From Pseudomonas sp. R5(2019) (GTDB taxonomy: Bacteria > Pseudomonadota > Gammaproteobacteria > Pseudomonadales > Pseudomonadaceae): a stretch of DNA of 64,000 nt. The number at the start of each line of letters is the position of its first letter. Positions within the stretch are counted from its first letter, which is position 1. The notes under the pieces were generated by a model. The model was given only the letters and a program-made list of their open reading frames with translations, was not told the origin of the DNA and made no database searches. The position numbers and the translations under genes were made by a program. Positions 43,930-53,261 of this stretch are shown one piece after another. The stretch spans positions 1-64,000 of the forward strand of contig NZ_JAAAMT010000002.1 in NCBI RefSeq assembly GCF_009905435.1, written 5' to 3'.

Positions 43930-44895
43930 TTACTTGCTCGCCGCCGTGAGAAGGCCACTGCGCTGCTGCAACAGGCCACGCTGGCCCGCCACGATCAATG
44001 TGCCGTCCGCCAATGTGACCGCCGATGTCAGCGTACCCAGGCCCTTGATGAAACCGCTCTGGCCCAGGCTTCCCTGGCCGTCCAGGCGCACGAAGGCGCC
44101 GCCGGTGCCGACAATCACCACCCCGGCGCCCTGGGCAGCCTTGGCATGGCCATACAGCGGAAATTCGTGTTTCAACTCGACCTGCACCCAGTTGCGACCG
44201 TCGTCGTGGCTGACGAACACATGCCCGCGCATACCATAGGCGACCCAGTTGTGCTCGCTGAGCAGGGCGACGCCGAACAGCGAACCGTTGTAGAACGGCT
44301 CGACCGCGCTCCAGTGCTGGCCATGGTCGTCGCTGCGCAGCACCAGCCCGGCCTCGCCGACCAGCACCTGACGGCCATCGGCGCTGCCATCCAGGCTGTT
44401 CAGGTGCTGGCCGGAGATGGGCAGCGCCTGGGCAGTCCAGGTCTGGCCGGCATCGCTGGAGAGGAAGAATTTGCCGAAGCTGCCGAAGGCGTAGGCATGT
44501 TTGCCATCGCTCCAGACACCCAGCAGTGGCTCGCCCTGGGCGGTGTCGAGCATGACCTGCTGCCAGTGAGCGCCGCCATCGTGGCTGCGCAGGATCAGGC
44601 TGTCATGGCCGACGGCCAGAAGCGTGCTGGCATCCAGGGCGGCGACGTCAGTGAGTGTTACCCGGCTGTCGCTGTTTTGCAGCTGCCAGGTCTTGCCCTC
44701 ATCCGCACTTTTGACGATCAGCCCGCGCTCGCCCACTGCGACCAGTTGCGAACCAACCCGAATCAATTTGTTGATCTGCACCCGCCCGAGGTCCAGGGCC
44801 AGGCCCTGCTGGTCACGTGAATCACGGGGAGAAAAGGCGAAGAGCACCAGTGCGGCCACGACAAGACAAAAGGCATAGCTGATCAGCTTGCTCAT
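43930..44895 (-). CDS. YCF48/BNR-repeat beta-propeller envelope protein
   Basis: 321 residues with an N-terminal signal or anchor (about 4-24). It carries repeated sialidase/Asp-box-type units (SADEGKTW, SHDGGAHW, SSDAGQTW, SDDHGQHW, SHDDGRNW), so a propeller of about six blades. The class includes the photosystem II assembly factor Ycf48. Here it precedes the RND permease and probably serves as its periplasmic partner (inference). ATG 44895 with GAGGA about 10 nt upstream. Confidence 0.82.
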   Translation of the reverse strand: MSKLISYAFCLVVAALVLFAFSPRDSRDQQGLALDLGRVQINKLIRVGSQLVAVGERGLIVKSADEGKTWQLQNSDSRVTLTDVAALDASTLLAVGHDSLILRSHDGGAHWQQVMLDTAQGEPLLGVWSDGKHAYAFGSFGKFFLSSDAGQTWTAQALPISGQHLNSLDGSADGRQVLVGEAGLVLRSDDHGQHWSAVEPFYNGSLFGVALLSEHNWVAYGMRGHVFVSHDDGRNWVQVELKHEFPLYGHAKAAQGAGVVIVGTGGAFVRLDGQGSLGQSGFIKGLGTLTSAVTLADGTLIVAGQRGLLQQRSGLLTAASK

Positions 44896-45040
44896 GGGCA
44901 ACCCGTCCTCTAATGATTGTTGTTATGAGTGGGCAGCCAGGCCGTCGGGCCGCTGCCTTGAGCCGATACTCGGCTTGAATGGGGGGGAGAGCATCGTCCG
45001 AATGGCTTACTTGGAGGGGGAATGTCTGAGATCGCTGGGG

Positions 45041-45137
45041 GCCGCTGCGCGGCCCATCGCGGCCGGGTCCGCTCCTACATACACCGCGTGATCAATGTAG
45101 GAGCGGACCCGGCCGCGATCGCCTGCGAAGCAGGCGC
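45041..45137. repeat. REP pair, GGAGCGGACCCGGCCGCG family
   Basis: CGCGGCCGGGTCCGCTCCTACA (45058-45079) and the facing TGTAGGAGCGGACCCGGCCGCG (45096-45117) lie between the acyl-CoA gene run and the YCF48-RND pair. The rest of the 258-bp gap shows nothing else. Confidence 0.85.
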
Positions 45138-45153
45138 AGGATCTAACGGCCAA

Positions 45154-46353
45154 TCACAACTCAAACAACCCCGCCGCCCCCATCCCGCCGCCGATGCACA
45201 TGGAAATCACCACATACCGCGCCCCACGCCGACGCCCTTCCAGCAACGCATGCCCCACCATCCGCGCACCGCTCATGCCGAACGGGTGGCCGATGGCGAT
45301 GGCGCCGCCGTTGACGTTCAGGCGCTCATTGTCGATGCCCAAGGTGTCGCGGCAATGCAGGACCTGGCAGGCGAAGGCTTCGTTGATTTCCCACAGATCA
45401 ATGTCCGACACCCGCAGCTTGAAGCGCTCCAGCAGCTTGGGCACCGCCAGCACCGGGCCGATGCCCATTTCTTCCGGACCACAGCCGGCCACGGCGATGC
45501 CGCGGTAGGTGCCCAGCGGCGTCAGCCCACGGCGGCGGGCCTCGGCGGCGCTCATCAGCAGGCAGGCTGCCGCGCCGTCGGAAAACTGCGAGGCGTTACC
45601 CGCCGTGATGAACTCGCCCTGCTCCACCCATTGGCCATCCTTCCAGGCCGGCTTGAGGCTTTGCAGCCCTCCCAGCGTGGTGCTGGCGCGGTTGCACTCG
45701 TCACGGTCGGCAGTCACCTGCTTGTGCCCGGCCGGGTTGCCCTCGGTGTCAAACAGCAACTGCTGCACGGCCAGCGGCACGATCTCTTCGGCAAAAAGCC
45801 CGGCCTGCTGGGCGGCGGCGGTACGCCGCTGGCTTTGCAGGGCATATTCGTCCTGGGCCAGACGGCTGATGCCATAGCGACGCGAGACGATTTCGGCGGT
45901 TTCCAGCATCGGGATATAAGCGCTCGGCATCCGCTCCAGCACCGCCTGCGACCGCGCACGGTAGGCGTTCTTGTATTTGTTCTGGGTCAGCGACAGCGAC
46001 TCGACACCGCCGGCCACGGCAATCTCCAGGTCGCCGGTGATGATGCCCTTGGCGGCGTGGCCGATGGCGATCAGGCCAGAGGCGCACATGCGGTCCACGG
46101 CCATGCCCGGCACGCTGGTGGGTAAACCTGCGGTGTAGGCGCTGAGGCGGCCGATGTTGTAGCCCTGGGTGCCCTGCTGCACGGACGCGCCCATGATCAC
46201 ATCACCCACCTCGCTGGGGTCTATGCCGGCGCGTTCGACCACGCTGCGCACCACATGGCCGCCCAGCACCGGCGCTTCGGTATCGTTGAACGAGCCCCGG
46301 AAGGATTTGGTCAGCGCAGTGCGCGCAGTGGAGACAATGACAGCTTCTTGCAT
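45154..46353 (-). CDS. Acetyl-CoA acyltransferase (thiolase), steroid cluster
   Basis: 399 residues, thiolase family. Active-site Cys in [12 protein letters not shown], His in [16 protein letters not shown], and the second Cys in [10 protein letters not shown] are present. It differs clearly from the FadA6-like thiolase at 51038-52189. The ATG at 46353 has GAGGATA upstream; longer open reading upstream lies in the MaoC gene. Last gene of a six-gene run. It may thiolyse a steroid side-chain or ring-derived 3-ketoacyl-CoA. Confidence 0.87.
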   Translation of the reverse strand: MQEAVIVSTARTALTKSFRGSFNDTEAPVLGGHVVRSVVERAGIDPSEVGDVIMGASVQQGTQGYNIGRLSAYTAGLPTSVPGMAVDRMCASGLIAIGHAAKGIITGDLEIAVAGGVESLSLTQNKYKNAYRARSQAVLERMPSAYIPMLETAEIVSRRYGISRLAQDEYALQSQRRTAAAQQAGLFAEEIVPLAVQQLLFDTEGNPAGHKQVTADRDECNRASTTLGGLQSLKPAWKDGQWVEQGEFITAGNASQFSDGAAACLLMSAAEARRRGLTPLGTYRGIAVAGCGPEEMGIGPVLAVPKLLERFKLRVSDIDLWEINEAFACQVLHCRDTLGIDNERLNVNGGAIAIGHPFGMSGARMVGHALLEGRRRGARYVVISMCIGGGMGAAGLFEL

Positions 46354-46363
46354 GGGAATATCC

Positions 46364-46834
46364 TCAAGTCTCGGGGTTGAAGGTGTAACGGCTGATGGTG
46401 TCGACCACACAGCCCGGGCGCTGGGCGCCTTCGATCTCGATGCTGACCCGCACGACGACTTGCAGGGCGCCATTGGCCTGAGGTTCGACCGCGGTGATTT
46501 CACCGACCCCGCGCACCCGCGCGCCGACCGGCACCGGCGCCGGGAAACGAACCCGGTCGCAGCCGTAATTGACGCCCATCAGCAGGTTGTCGACGCGCAT
46601 CAGTTGCGGCAGGAAGTAGTTGACCAGCGCCAGGGTCAGGTAACCGTGGGCGATGCAGCCGCCGAACGGCCCTTCGGCGGCGCGAGCCGGGTCGACGTGA
46701 ATCCACTGGTGATCGCCGGTGGCCTCGGCAAACAGATCGACGCGGGCCTGCTCGATCGGCAGCCAGTCGGTGGCGCCGAGGCTCAGGCCACACGCGCCAA
46801 GCAGCTGTGCGGGGCGGGAAAAAATCTTGGTCAT
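46364..46834 (-). CDS. MaoC-like (R)-specific enoyl-CoA hydratase
   Basis: 156 residues, a single hot-dog domain. The catalytic Asp-His pair appears in [10 protein letters not shown] (Asp and His five apart, as in (R)-hydratases). It could act as homodimer or pair with the MaoC half of the fusion at 60802-61737, as ChsH1 pairs with ChsH2 in Mycobacterium. Lies between ipdF-like and thiolase genes, 10-bp gaps on both sides. Confidence 0.85.
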   Translation of the reverse strand: MTKIFSRPAQLLGACGLSLGATDWLPIEQARVDLFAEATGDHQWIHVDPARAAEGPFGGCIAHGYLTLALVNYFLPQLMRVDNLLMGVNYGCDRVRFPAPVPVGARVRGVGEITAVEPQANGALQVVVRVSIEIEGAQRPGCVVDTISRYTFNPET

Positions 46835-46844
46835 GGCACTGCCC

Positions 46845-47642
46845 TCATGCCTGTTGAGAACTGACCGGCAGAATTTCGCCGGTCATATAGGAGGCGTAGT
46901 CACTGGCCAGGAAGATCATCACGTTGGCGACTTCCCAGGCTTCGGCGGCGCGGCCAAACGCTTCCTTGGCCTCCAGTTGTTCGAGCAACGCCTCCGGCGC
47001 CGACTTGCGCAGCATCGGGTGCAGCACCAGCGACGGTGCCACGGCATTGATGCGCACATTGATTTCGGCCGCTTCCAGCGCACTGCAACGGGTCAGCGCC
47101 ATGACCCCGGCCTTGGCGGCGGCGTAATGGGCCTGCTCCTTCTGCGCCCGCCAGCCCAGCACCGAGGCGTTGTTGACAATGGCCCCGCCCTTGCCGCGCG
47201 CCTTCATCACCCGCAGCATGTGCCGGGTCATGCGCATGGTGCCGGTCAGGGTCACGTCGATGACCTTGTGCCATTCGGCATCCTGCATGTCGATCAGCGC
47301 ACAGCTGGTGCCCAGGCCTGCGTTGTTGATCAGCACATCGACGCCTTGCAGGCGGTCTTCGGCAAAGTCGATCAGCGCTTGCACCTGCTCTTCTTCGGCA
47401 ACGTTGCAGACCTGCCCCCACACCGCGGCGAGCCCGGTTTCGGCCTTGAGCGCTTCGACCGAGGCTTGCAGCCGGCCTTCATGAATGTCGCTGATGACAA
47501 TGGCGCGACAGCCTTCTTCAATGGCCTTTTTTGCAGCGGCAACACCAATGCCGGCACCGGCGGCAGCGGTGATCAACACCGACTTGCCAACCAGCAGGCC
47601 ATGGCCAGGAACGTATTCGGGGCGTTTCAGATCAATACTCAT
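46845..47642 (-). CDS. ipdF: IpdF-like SDR (5-hydroxy-HIC-CoA dehydrogenase)
   Basis: 265 residues. The cofactor loop reads TAAAGAGIG instead of TGxxxGIG, an unusual feature also present in mycobacterial IpdF. The segment NNASVLGWRAQ and AHYAAAKAGVMALTRCSALE (catalytic YxxxK) closely follow it. IpdF acts on the 5-hydroxy bicyclic CoA ester derived from steroid rings C and D. Stop/start spacing to fadE30 is 2 bp. Confidence is high for family, moderate for exact substrate. Confidence 0.87.
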   Translation of the reverse strand: MSIDLKRPEYVPGHGLLVGKSVLITAAAGAGIGVAAAKKAIEEGCRAIVISDIHEGRLQASVEALKAETGLAAVWGQVCNVAEEEQVQALIDFAEDRLQGVDVLINNAGLGTSCALIDMQDAEWHKVIDVTLTGTMRMTRHMLRVMKARGKGGAIVNNASVLGWRAQKEQAHYAAAKAGVMALTRCSALEAAEINVRINAVAPSLVLHPMLRKSAPEALLEQLEAKEAFGRAAEAWEVANVMIFLASDYASYMTGEILPVSSQQA

Positions 47643-47644
47643 GA

Positions 47645-48823
47645 TTAGCGGCCTTTGGATTGCTTGGGCATGCCGAGCCCGCGCTCGGCAATGAGGTTGC
47701 GTTGGATCTGGTTGCTGCCGCCGTACAGGGTGTCGGCGCGCGTGAAGAGGAACAGCGACTGCAGGCGCGTGAGTTGATACGGCGCGGCTTCCAGCAGTTC
47801 GGCTTCGGGGCCGAGCACGTCCATGGCCAATGCGCCCAAATGGCGGTGCCAGCTGGCCCAGTGCAGCTTGTAGACCAGTGCCGCCGGGTCATCGCCGGCC
47901 TTGGCCGAGAGCATGCGCAGGGCGTTGTAGCGCATCAGCCGCAAGCCGGTATGGGCCTCGGCCAGGCGCTGGCGCAAGGCTGGGTCCTGCGCCGCGCCGT
48001 TGGCCCTGGCGATGCGCACGATCTCGTCCAGCTCGTTCTGGAACGCCATCTGCTGACCGAGGGTCGAGACACCGCGCTCAAACCCCAGCAAGGCCATGGC
48101 GATTTTCCAGCCATCGCCGGACAGGCCAATCAGGTCCGTGGCCTTGGCATCGTCGAAAAACACCTCGTTGAACTCCGAAGTGCCGGTCATTTGTTCGATG
48201 GGCTGCACCGTCACGCCGGGCTGCTGCATCGGCACCAGGAAAAACCCCAGGCCTTTGTGCGCCACGGAACCGGCTTCGCAGCGCGCCAGCACAAAGCACC
48301 AATGCGCTTCATGGGCCAGGGAGGTCCAGACCTTCTGGCCCTTGATCGTCCACTGACCAGTGGCCGGGTCAAGGTGGGCGCGGGTCTTGACGTTCGCCAG
48401 GTCCGAACCTGCCCCCGGTTCCGAGTAGCCCTGGCACCAGAGTTCGGTGCCATTGATGATCCCCGGCAAATAACGCTGGCGCTGTTGCTCGGTGCCGAAG
48501 GCGGCGATGGTCGGGCCCGCCAGGCCTTCGCCAATATGACCGACACGGCCCGGCGCACCGGCGCGGGCATATTCTTCAAAGAAAATCACTTGCTGGGCGA
48601 TGCTCGCCCCGCGCCCGCCGTGCTCGCGCGGCCAGCCGACGCAGGTCCAGCCGCCCTCGGCGAGCTTGTGTTCCCACTGGCGGCGTTCGGCGGCAAAACT
48701 GTGTTCATCGCCCGGCCCGCCGCGAAACCGCAGGGCGGCGAATTCACCGCTGAGGTTGGCCTGCAGCCAATCGGCGACTTCCTTGCGAAAGGCTTCATCT
48801 TCAGTGCTGAAAGTCAGTTTCAT
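47645..48823 (-). CDS. fadE30: FadE30-like acyl-CoA dehydrogenase
   Basis: 392 residues. Strong resemblance to mycobacterial FadE30 throughout (SGEFAALRFRGGPG, TELWCQGYSEPGAGSDLA, KVWTSLAH, RADTLYGGSNQIQRNLIAER). FadE30 acts on HIP-CoA, the bicyclic product of steroid ring A/B removal. The usual MCAD base position is Gly (YGGSN), while FERG supplies a Glu at the position used by isovaleryl-CoA dehydrogenase. Adjacent to a second ACAD lacking that Glu. Confidence 0.88.
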   Translation of the reverse strand: MKLTFSTEDEAFRKEVADWLQANLSGEFAALRFRGGPGDEHSFAAERRQWEHKLAEGGWTCVGWPREHGGRGASIAQQVIFFEEYARAGAPGRVGHIGEGLAGPTIAAFGTEQQRQRYLPGIINGTELWCQGYSEPGAGSDLANVKTRAHLDPATGQWTIKGQKVWTSLAHEAHWCFVLARCEAGSVAHKGLGFFLVPMQQPGVTVQPIEQMTGTSEFNEVFFDDAKATDLIGLSGDGWKIAMALLGFERGVSTLGQQMAFQNELDEIVRIARANGAAQDPALRQRLAEAHTGLRLMRYNALRMLSAKAGDDPAALVYKLHWASWHRHLGALAMDVLGPEAELLEAAPYQLTRLQSLFLFTRADTLYGGSNQIQRNLIAERGLGMPKQSKGR

Positions 48824-48829
48824 GGCCGT

Positions 48830-49969
48830 TCAATCCAACAGAAGTCGAGCAATCAGTTCACGTTGCTGTGCACCGTTGCCCAGATAGAGTTCACTGGCCT
48901 TGGCGCGCTTGAAGTACAGGTGCACGTCGTATTCCCAGGTAAAGCCGACGCCGCCGTGCAACTGGATGGCGCTGCCGGCGTTGAAGAACGCCGCATCGCT
49001 GGCGGTGGCCTTGGCCATGGCGGCGGCCTCTTCCAGCTCGGGCGTGGCTTGCTCGGCGACACAGGCGGCGTAATACACCGCTGCGTGGGTCAGCTCGCAC
49101 TTGAGTAGCATGTCGGCGGCCTTGTGCTTGAGGGCTTGAAAACCGGCCAGCGGACGCGCGAACTGTTCGCGCTGTTGCAGGTAGTCAACGCTCATGTCCA
49201 ATGTGCGGCGGGCCACACCCAACTGCTCGGCGGCCAGCGCCACCTTGGCCAGGGCGATTACCTGTTGCAACTGCGGCCAGGCGTCGCCTTCGCTGCCAAG
49301 ACGCTGGCTGGCCGGAACGATCACCTGATGAAGATGGATTTCACCCTGGCGGCGAGTCTGGTCCATGCCAGGCAGCCAGCGACGCTCGATACCCGGATGG
49401 TCAGCGTCGAGGGCAAACAACGAGACGCCCAGTTCGCCACGGGCCGCGATCAGCAGCAGGTCAGCGTTATGGCCGTCGATCACATAGCGCAGGCAACCCT
49501 CGAGTTGGTAACCCTCGGCCACGGGCCGGCAGGTGGCACCGATGGATTCGATGCCCCACTGCCCGCCATTGCGCGCGGCCTGCGGCCCGGTGTAAGCCAG
49601 GGTCGCGGTCAGTTCGCCGGCGGCAATCGCTGGCAGATAACGCTGCTTTTGCGGTTCATCCGCTGCCAGCAACAGGGTCGGCACCGCCAGGCAGACGGTG
49701 GCGAAAAACGGCGAGCACGCCAGCGTGCGGCCCATCTGCTCCAGCACAATCGCCAGCTCCACATAGCCCAGCCCCAGGCCTCCATAGGCTTCTGGAATGC
49801 TGATGGCCTGACAGCCCAGTTCCTGGCACAAGCGCTGCCATACCGTGCGGTCATACCCCAACTCGCTGGCCATGGCCTCGCGTACCGCTGTCGACGACGA
49901 CACTTCACTGAAGAAGGCCGCCGCGCTGTCACGGATAAGGTGCTGCTCATCACTGAAGCGAAATTCCAT
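48830..49969 (-). CDS. Acyl-CoA dehydrogenase family protein, probable non-catalytic partner
   Basis: 379 residues with full ACAD domain order. Neither catalytic glutamate position is occupied: the helix segment reads IALAKVALAAEQLG (Ala at the IVD/LCAD position), and the MCAD position in LYLGNGAQQREL is Leu. In steroid pathways such subunits form alpha2beta2 heterotetramers with a catalytic ACAD. The probable partner is the FadE30-like protein 6 bp downstream. Some FAD-binding residues remain. Confidence 0.82.
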   Translation of the reverse strand: MEFRFSDEQHLIRDSAAAFFSEVSSSTAVREAMASELGYDRTVWQRLCQELGCQAISIPEAYGGLGLGYVELAIVLEQMGRTLACSPFFATVCLAVPTLLLAADEPQKQRYLPAIAAGELTATLAYTGPQAARNGGQWGIESIGATCRPVAEGYQLEGCLRYVIDGHNADLLLIAARGELGVSLFALDADHPGIERRWLPGMDQTRRQGEIHLHQVIVPASQRLGSEGDAWPQLQQVIALAKVALAAEQLGVARRTLDMSVDYLQQREQFARPLAGFQALKHKAADMLLKCELTHAAVYYAACVAEQATPELEEAAAMAKATASDAAFFNAGSAIQLHGGVGFTWEYDVHLYFKRAKASELYLGNGAQQRELIARLLLD

Positions 49970-49984
49970 GCTCAGTTCCCCGAC

Positions 49985-50869
49985 TCAGGTGCCGTAAACC
50001 TTCTGCGCCGCCACTTCAGTGGCCAGCAGTGACTGGATCGCTTCGCCGACTTCGGCCGGTGCCCAGCGCGCGCCCTTGTCGACACCCGCCGTGCTGCGCC
50101 AGCCATCGGCAATCGAGATGCGCCCGCCTTCGGCCTCGAACACCCGGCCCGTAATGCCGGACGCGGCGCTGGAGGCCAGCCAGGCCAGCAACGACGAGAC
50201 GTTCTCCGGTGCCCAGTAATCGAACCGGTCACCCTCAGGCTTGGCCATGCGCGTGGCCATCGATTCGACCGCTGTCGTCATGCCGGTGCGCGCCGCGGGT
50301 GCCACCGCGTTGGCGGTGATGCCGTAGCGTTGCAGTTCGGCGGCCTGGTTCAGGGTCAGGGCGGCGATGCCGGCCTTGGCGGCGGCATAGTTGGACTGGC
50401 CGATAGAGCCTTGCAGCCCGGCGCCGGAGGTGGTGTTGAGAATCCGCGCATCCACCGCTTGCCCGGCCTTGGCCTGATCGCGCCAGTAATGCACAGCGTG
50501 GGAGCTGATGCAGAAGTGCCCCTTCAGGTGCACCGCCATGATCGCGTCCCAGTCGGCCTCGGTCATCGAGGCGAACATGCGGTCGCGGTTGATCCCGGCG
50601 TTGTTGAGCACCCCGTGCAGCGCACCCCAGGTGTCGAGGGCCTGGCGCACGGCCAGGCCGCTGTCGGCGTAATCGGTGATGTTGCTGGTGTTCACCGCCG
50701 CCTGCCCGCCGGCTGAAATGATCTGATCGACCACCGTTTCGGCGGCCTCACGGTTGATGTCATTGACCAGCACGCAGGCGCCTTCAGCGGCGAACACCCG
50801 CGCGTGGGCCGCGCCCAGCCCGCCACCGGCGCCGGTGATGATGAATACCCGTTTATCGAGAATGCCCAT
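49985..50869 (-). CDS. SDR of the 17beta-HSD4/Rv3548c type
   Basis: 294 residues. TGAGGGLG cofactor motif, an acidic residue in VNDINRE that favours NAD, NNAGINRDRMFASM, AVHLKGHF, and catalytic SNYAAAKAG. This is the dehydrogenase-domain type of peroxisomal multifunctional enzyme 2, usually a 3-hydroxyacyl-CoA dehydrogenase. The ATG at 50869 has CAGGAG 6 nt upstream; upstream codons lie in REP DNA. First gene of the run that ends at the 45154 thiolase. Confidence 0.85.
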   Translation of the reverse strand: MGILDKRVFIITGAGGGLGAAHARVFAAEGACVLVNDINREAAETVVDQIISAGGQAAVNTSNITDYADSGLAVRQALDTWGALHGVLNNAGINRDRMFASMTEADWDAIMAVHLKGHFCISSHAVHYWRDQAKAGQAVDARILNTTSGAGLQGSIGQSNYAAAKAGIAALTLNQAAELQRYGITANAVAPAARTGMTTAVESMATRMAKPEGDRFDYWAPENVSSLLAWLASSAASGITGRVFEAEGGRISIADGWRSTAGVDKGARWAPAEVGEAIQSLLATEVAAQKVYGT

Positions 50870-50905
50870 GATTGCTCCTGATAAATAATTGGTGCCCCAC
50901 CACCC

Positions 50906-50994
50906 TGTGGGAGCGGATTTATCCGCGAATGCGGACAACGCGCAACGCCTGAAAAACCGCGGTGTATCTATTCGCGGATAAATCCGCTCCCACA
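50906..50994. repeat. REPIN, GGGAGCGGATTTATCCGCG family
   Basis: Opposed REP copies enclose GCGCAACGCCTGAAAAACCG. It separates the fadA6 run from the SDR/fadE30 run. Confidence 0.9.
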
Positions 50995-51037
50995 TGAATT
51001 TCCCACATGGATTACGGCGGTCCATTCCTTAACGGCG

Positions 51038-52189
51038 TCAGAGCCGTTCGATGATCGTGACGTTGGCCTGCCCGCCGCCTTCGCACATGGTTTGCAAGCC
51101 ATAGCGGCCACCGCTGTGCTCCAGCTCGTGCAGCAAGGTGGTCATCAACCGCACGCCGGTCGCCCCCAGCGGGTGGCCAAGGGCAATGGCGCCGCCGTTG
51201 ACGTTGGTGCGCGCCGGGTCGTAATCGAGCTCCTGCTGCCAGGCCATGACCACCGAAGCGAAGGCTTCGTTTATTTCCACCCGGTCGATATCGGCCAGGC
51301 GCATGCCGGCTTTTTTCAAGGCGGCGCGGGTGGCCGGTATCGGTGCGGTGAGGTGCCAGATCGGGTCGTCGGCCAGCACGCTCAAGTGGTGAATGCGCGC
51401 CCGTGGCGTCAGGCCGTAACGCTTTAACGCCGCTTCCGAGACCACCAGCATGGCCGCCGAAGCGTCACAGGTAGAGCTGGAAACAGCGGCCGTGATCGAT
51501 GGATACGCTGGGTCGACCGGCTCCAGGCTGGCCATTTTTTCCAGGCTGCTCTGGCGCGGCGTTTCATCGAACGACAAACCTGCCAAAGGCACAATCTCGC
51601 GCTCGAAACGCCCTGCTGCCATGGCCCGCAGTGCCCGCTCATGGCTTTGCAGCGCATAAGCTTCCATGGCCTCGCGGCTGATGTTCCAGTGCTCGGCAAT
51701 GCGCTGGGCGGCATAGAACTGGTTGACCGGCTGGTTGCCAAAACGCGCCTGCCAGCCGCGGCTGCCGCTGAACGGGTCGGGAAAGCCCAGTGGCTGGCCC
51801 GCCAGCATGGCTGAGGCAATCGGGATCCGGGTCATGGTCTGGACGCCGCCGACGGCGATCACATCCTGGGTCCCGCTCATCACCGCCTGGGCGGCGAAGT
51901 GCAGGGCCTGCTGGGACGATCCGCACTGGCGATCGACGGTGGTGCCGGGCACATTCAGCGCCAGCCCGGCCGCCAGCCAGCTGCTCCGGGCAATGTCACC
52001 GGCCTGGGCGCCAATGGTGTCGACGCAACCGAAAATCACATCGTCATAGTCTTCGGACGGGATGCCGTTGCGCTCCACCAGCGCCTTGAGCACGTGGGCG
52101 CCCAGGTCAATGGCGTGGACATCGGCCAAGGCGCCCTTGCGCTTGCCGGTCGGGCTGCGCAGGGCATCGACGATATAGGCTTGTGGCAT
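51038..52189 (-). CDS. fadA6: FadA6-like thiolase
   Basis: 383 residues. Matches mycobacterial FadA6 in many segments: [36 protein letters not shown] (catalytic Cys), [29 protein letters not shown], and [21 protein letters not shown] (second Cys). In the last-ring pathway FadA6 cleaves a 3-ketoacyl-CoA from MOODA-CoA. The nine-gene run hsaC to fadA6 ends here. Confidence 0.9.
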   Translation of the reverse strand: MPQAYIVDALRSPTGKRKGALADVHAIDLGAHVLKALVERNGIPSEDYDDVIFGCVDTIGAQAGDIARSSWLAAGLALNVPGTTVDRQCGSSQQALHFAAQAVMSGTQDVIAVGGVQTMTRIPIASAMLAGQPLGFPDPFSGSRGWQARFGNQPVNQFYAAQRIAEHWNISREAMEAYALQSHERALRAMAAGRFEREIVPLAGLSFDETPRQSSLEKMASLEPVDPAYPSITAAVSSSTCDASAAMLVVSEAALKRYGLTPRARIHHLSVLADDPIWHLTAPIPATRAALKKAGMRLADIDRVEINEAFASVVMAWQQELDYDPARTNVNGGAIALGHPLGATGVRLMTTLLHELEHSGGRYGLQTMCEGGGQANVTIIERL

Positions 52190-52192
52190 CGT

Positions 52193-53251
52193 TCAGTCCT
52201 CGAAGGTGTAAGACGGACCGATGGCCGCGTCGTCTGCAAGGATGGCGCTGGCCACCCTCGATTTGTGCAACGCGCGGTCGCCCCAGGACGAATCCAGCGC
52301 CCAGGCGCGCTTCATGAACATCTGCAAGTCGACTTCCCAGGTGTACCCCATGGCGCCGTGCACCTGGATGCCATGACGCGCCGCCAGCCAGGCCGCTTCG
52401 CAACACGCGAGCTTGGCGTGGGAGACGTGCAGGTCCCGGCTGGCTTCGCCTTTGGCCAGGGCATGGGCGGCGCGGTACAGCACCGGCTTGGCGAATTCGA
52501 TGCGGCTGGCGACGTCGGCCAGTTGGTGCTTGATGGCCTGGAAGCTGCCGATGGCCTTGCCGAACTGCTTGCGCTGCACGGCGTAGTCAATCGACAGGTC
52601 CAGCATGCGCTGGGCCAGGCCCAGGCATTGCCCGGCCACGGCCAGGGCGCCACGGTTCAAGGTATCGGCCCACAACGCCTGGCCGACCTTGCCGTCGACC
52701 AGCAAGGTGCTGGCGTCCGGGTGCCAGTGCACCCGGCTCAAGCGCCGCGAGCTGTCGATGCTGGCGTTGCGTTCGGTGCCCAGCGCATGGCCCGGCACGG
52801 CGTGTACCGCGCCCTCGTGTTCAAGCAGCACCAGGTCGGCCAGGTGCACATCGGCGACCATCGGGTTGACCGGATGCCCCACCGCAATCCGCACATCACC
52901 CTCGGCGATGCGCGCCAGCAGCACTTCGCGTTGTGGCGTGCCTTCCGGCAGGCTGCTCAGCAGACCGGTGGCGACATAGGCGGTGTCGGCCATGGAGTCG
53001 GGAATCGCGTAGTAACCCAGCTCCTGGGTCAGTTGCGACCAGGCAATGTCGTCCATGCCCAGCCCGCCCTGTTGTTCGGGGACCGAGAGCGCCGTCAGCC
53101 CTTGCTCGGCGATCTTGCGCCGCAGTTCGGGGGAGCGGCCCTGTTCGGTTTCCCAGAGGTCGCGGAGCAGTTCCGGCGGCGCTTCGGTCATCAGAAAACG
53201 GCTGATGGCCTCGCGAAAGGCGAGTTGATCGTCGGTAAAGGTAAAGTCCAT
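52193..53251 (-). CDS. fadE32: FadE32-like acyl-CoA dehydrogenase partner subunit
   Basis: 352 residues. Domain order is ACAD-like, but both catalytic glutamate positions are changed: LNRGALAVAGQCLG has Gly at the IVD position, and the C-terminal segment SSWGDRALHKS has Trp at the MCAD position. Resembles FadE32, which with FadE31 forms a complex acting on MOODA-CoA. ATG at 53251; longer reading upstream lies in the next ACAD gene. Gap of 3 bp to fadA6. Confidence 0.82.
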   Translation of the reverse strand: MDFTFTDDQLAFREAISRFLMTEAPPELLRDLWETEQGRSPELRRKIAEQGLTALSVPEQQGGLGMDDIAWSQLTQELGYYAIPDSMADTAYVATGLLSSLPEGTPQREVLLARIAEGDVRIAVGHPVNPMVADVHLADLVLLEHEGAVHAVPGHALGTERNASIDSSRRLSRVHWHPDASTLLVDGKVGQALWADTLNRGALAVAGQCLGLAQRMLDLSIDYAVQRKQFGKAIGSFQAIKHQLADVASRIEFAKPVLYRAAHALAKGEASRDLHVSHAKLACCEAAWLAARHGIQVHGAMGYTWEVDLQMFMKRAWALDSSWGDRALHKSRVASAILADDAAIGPSYTFED

Positions 53252-53261
53252 GATCGCCCCC

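Noticed and set aside
41416..44820. 1134-residue plus-strand open frame opposite the RND and YCF48 genes
   Set aside because: Histidine/glutamine-rich shadow spanning two well-supported minus-strand genes, with no domain resemblance or ribosome site.
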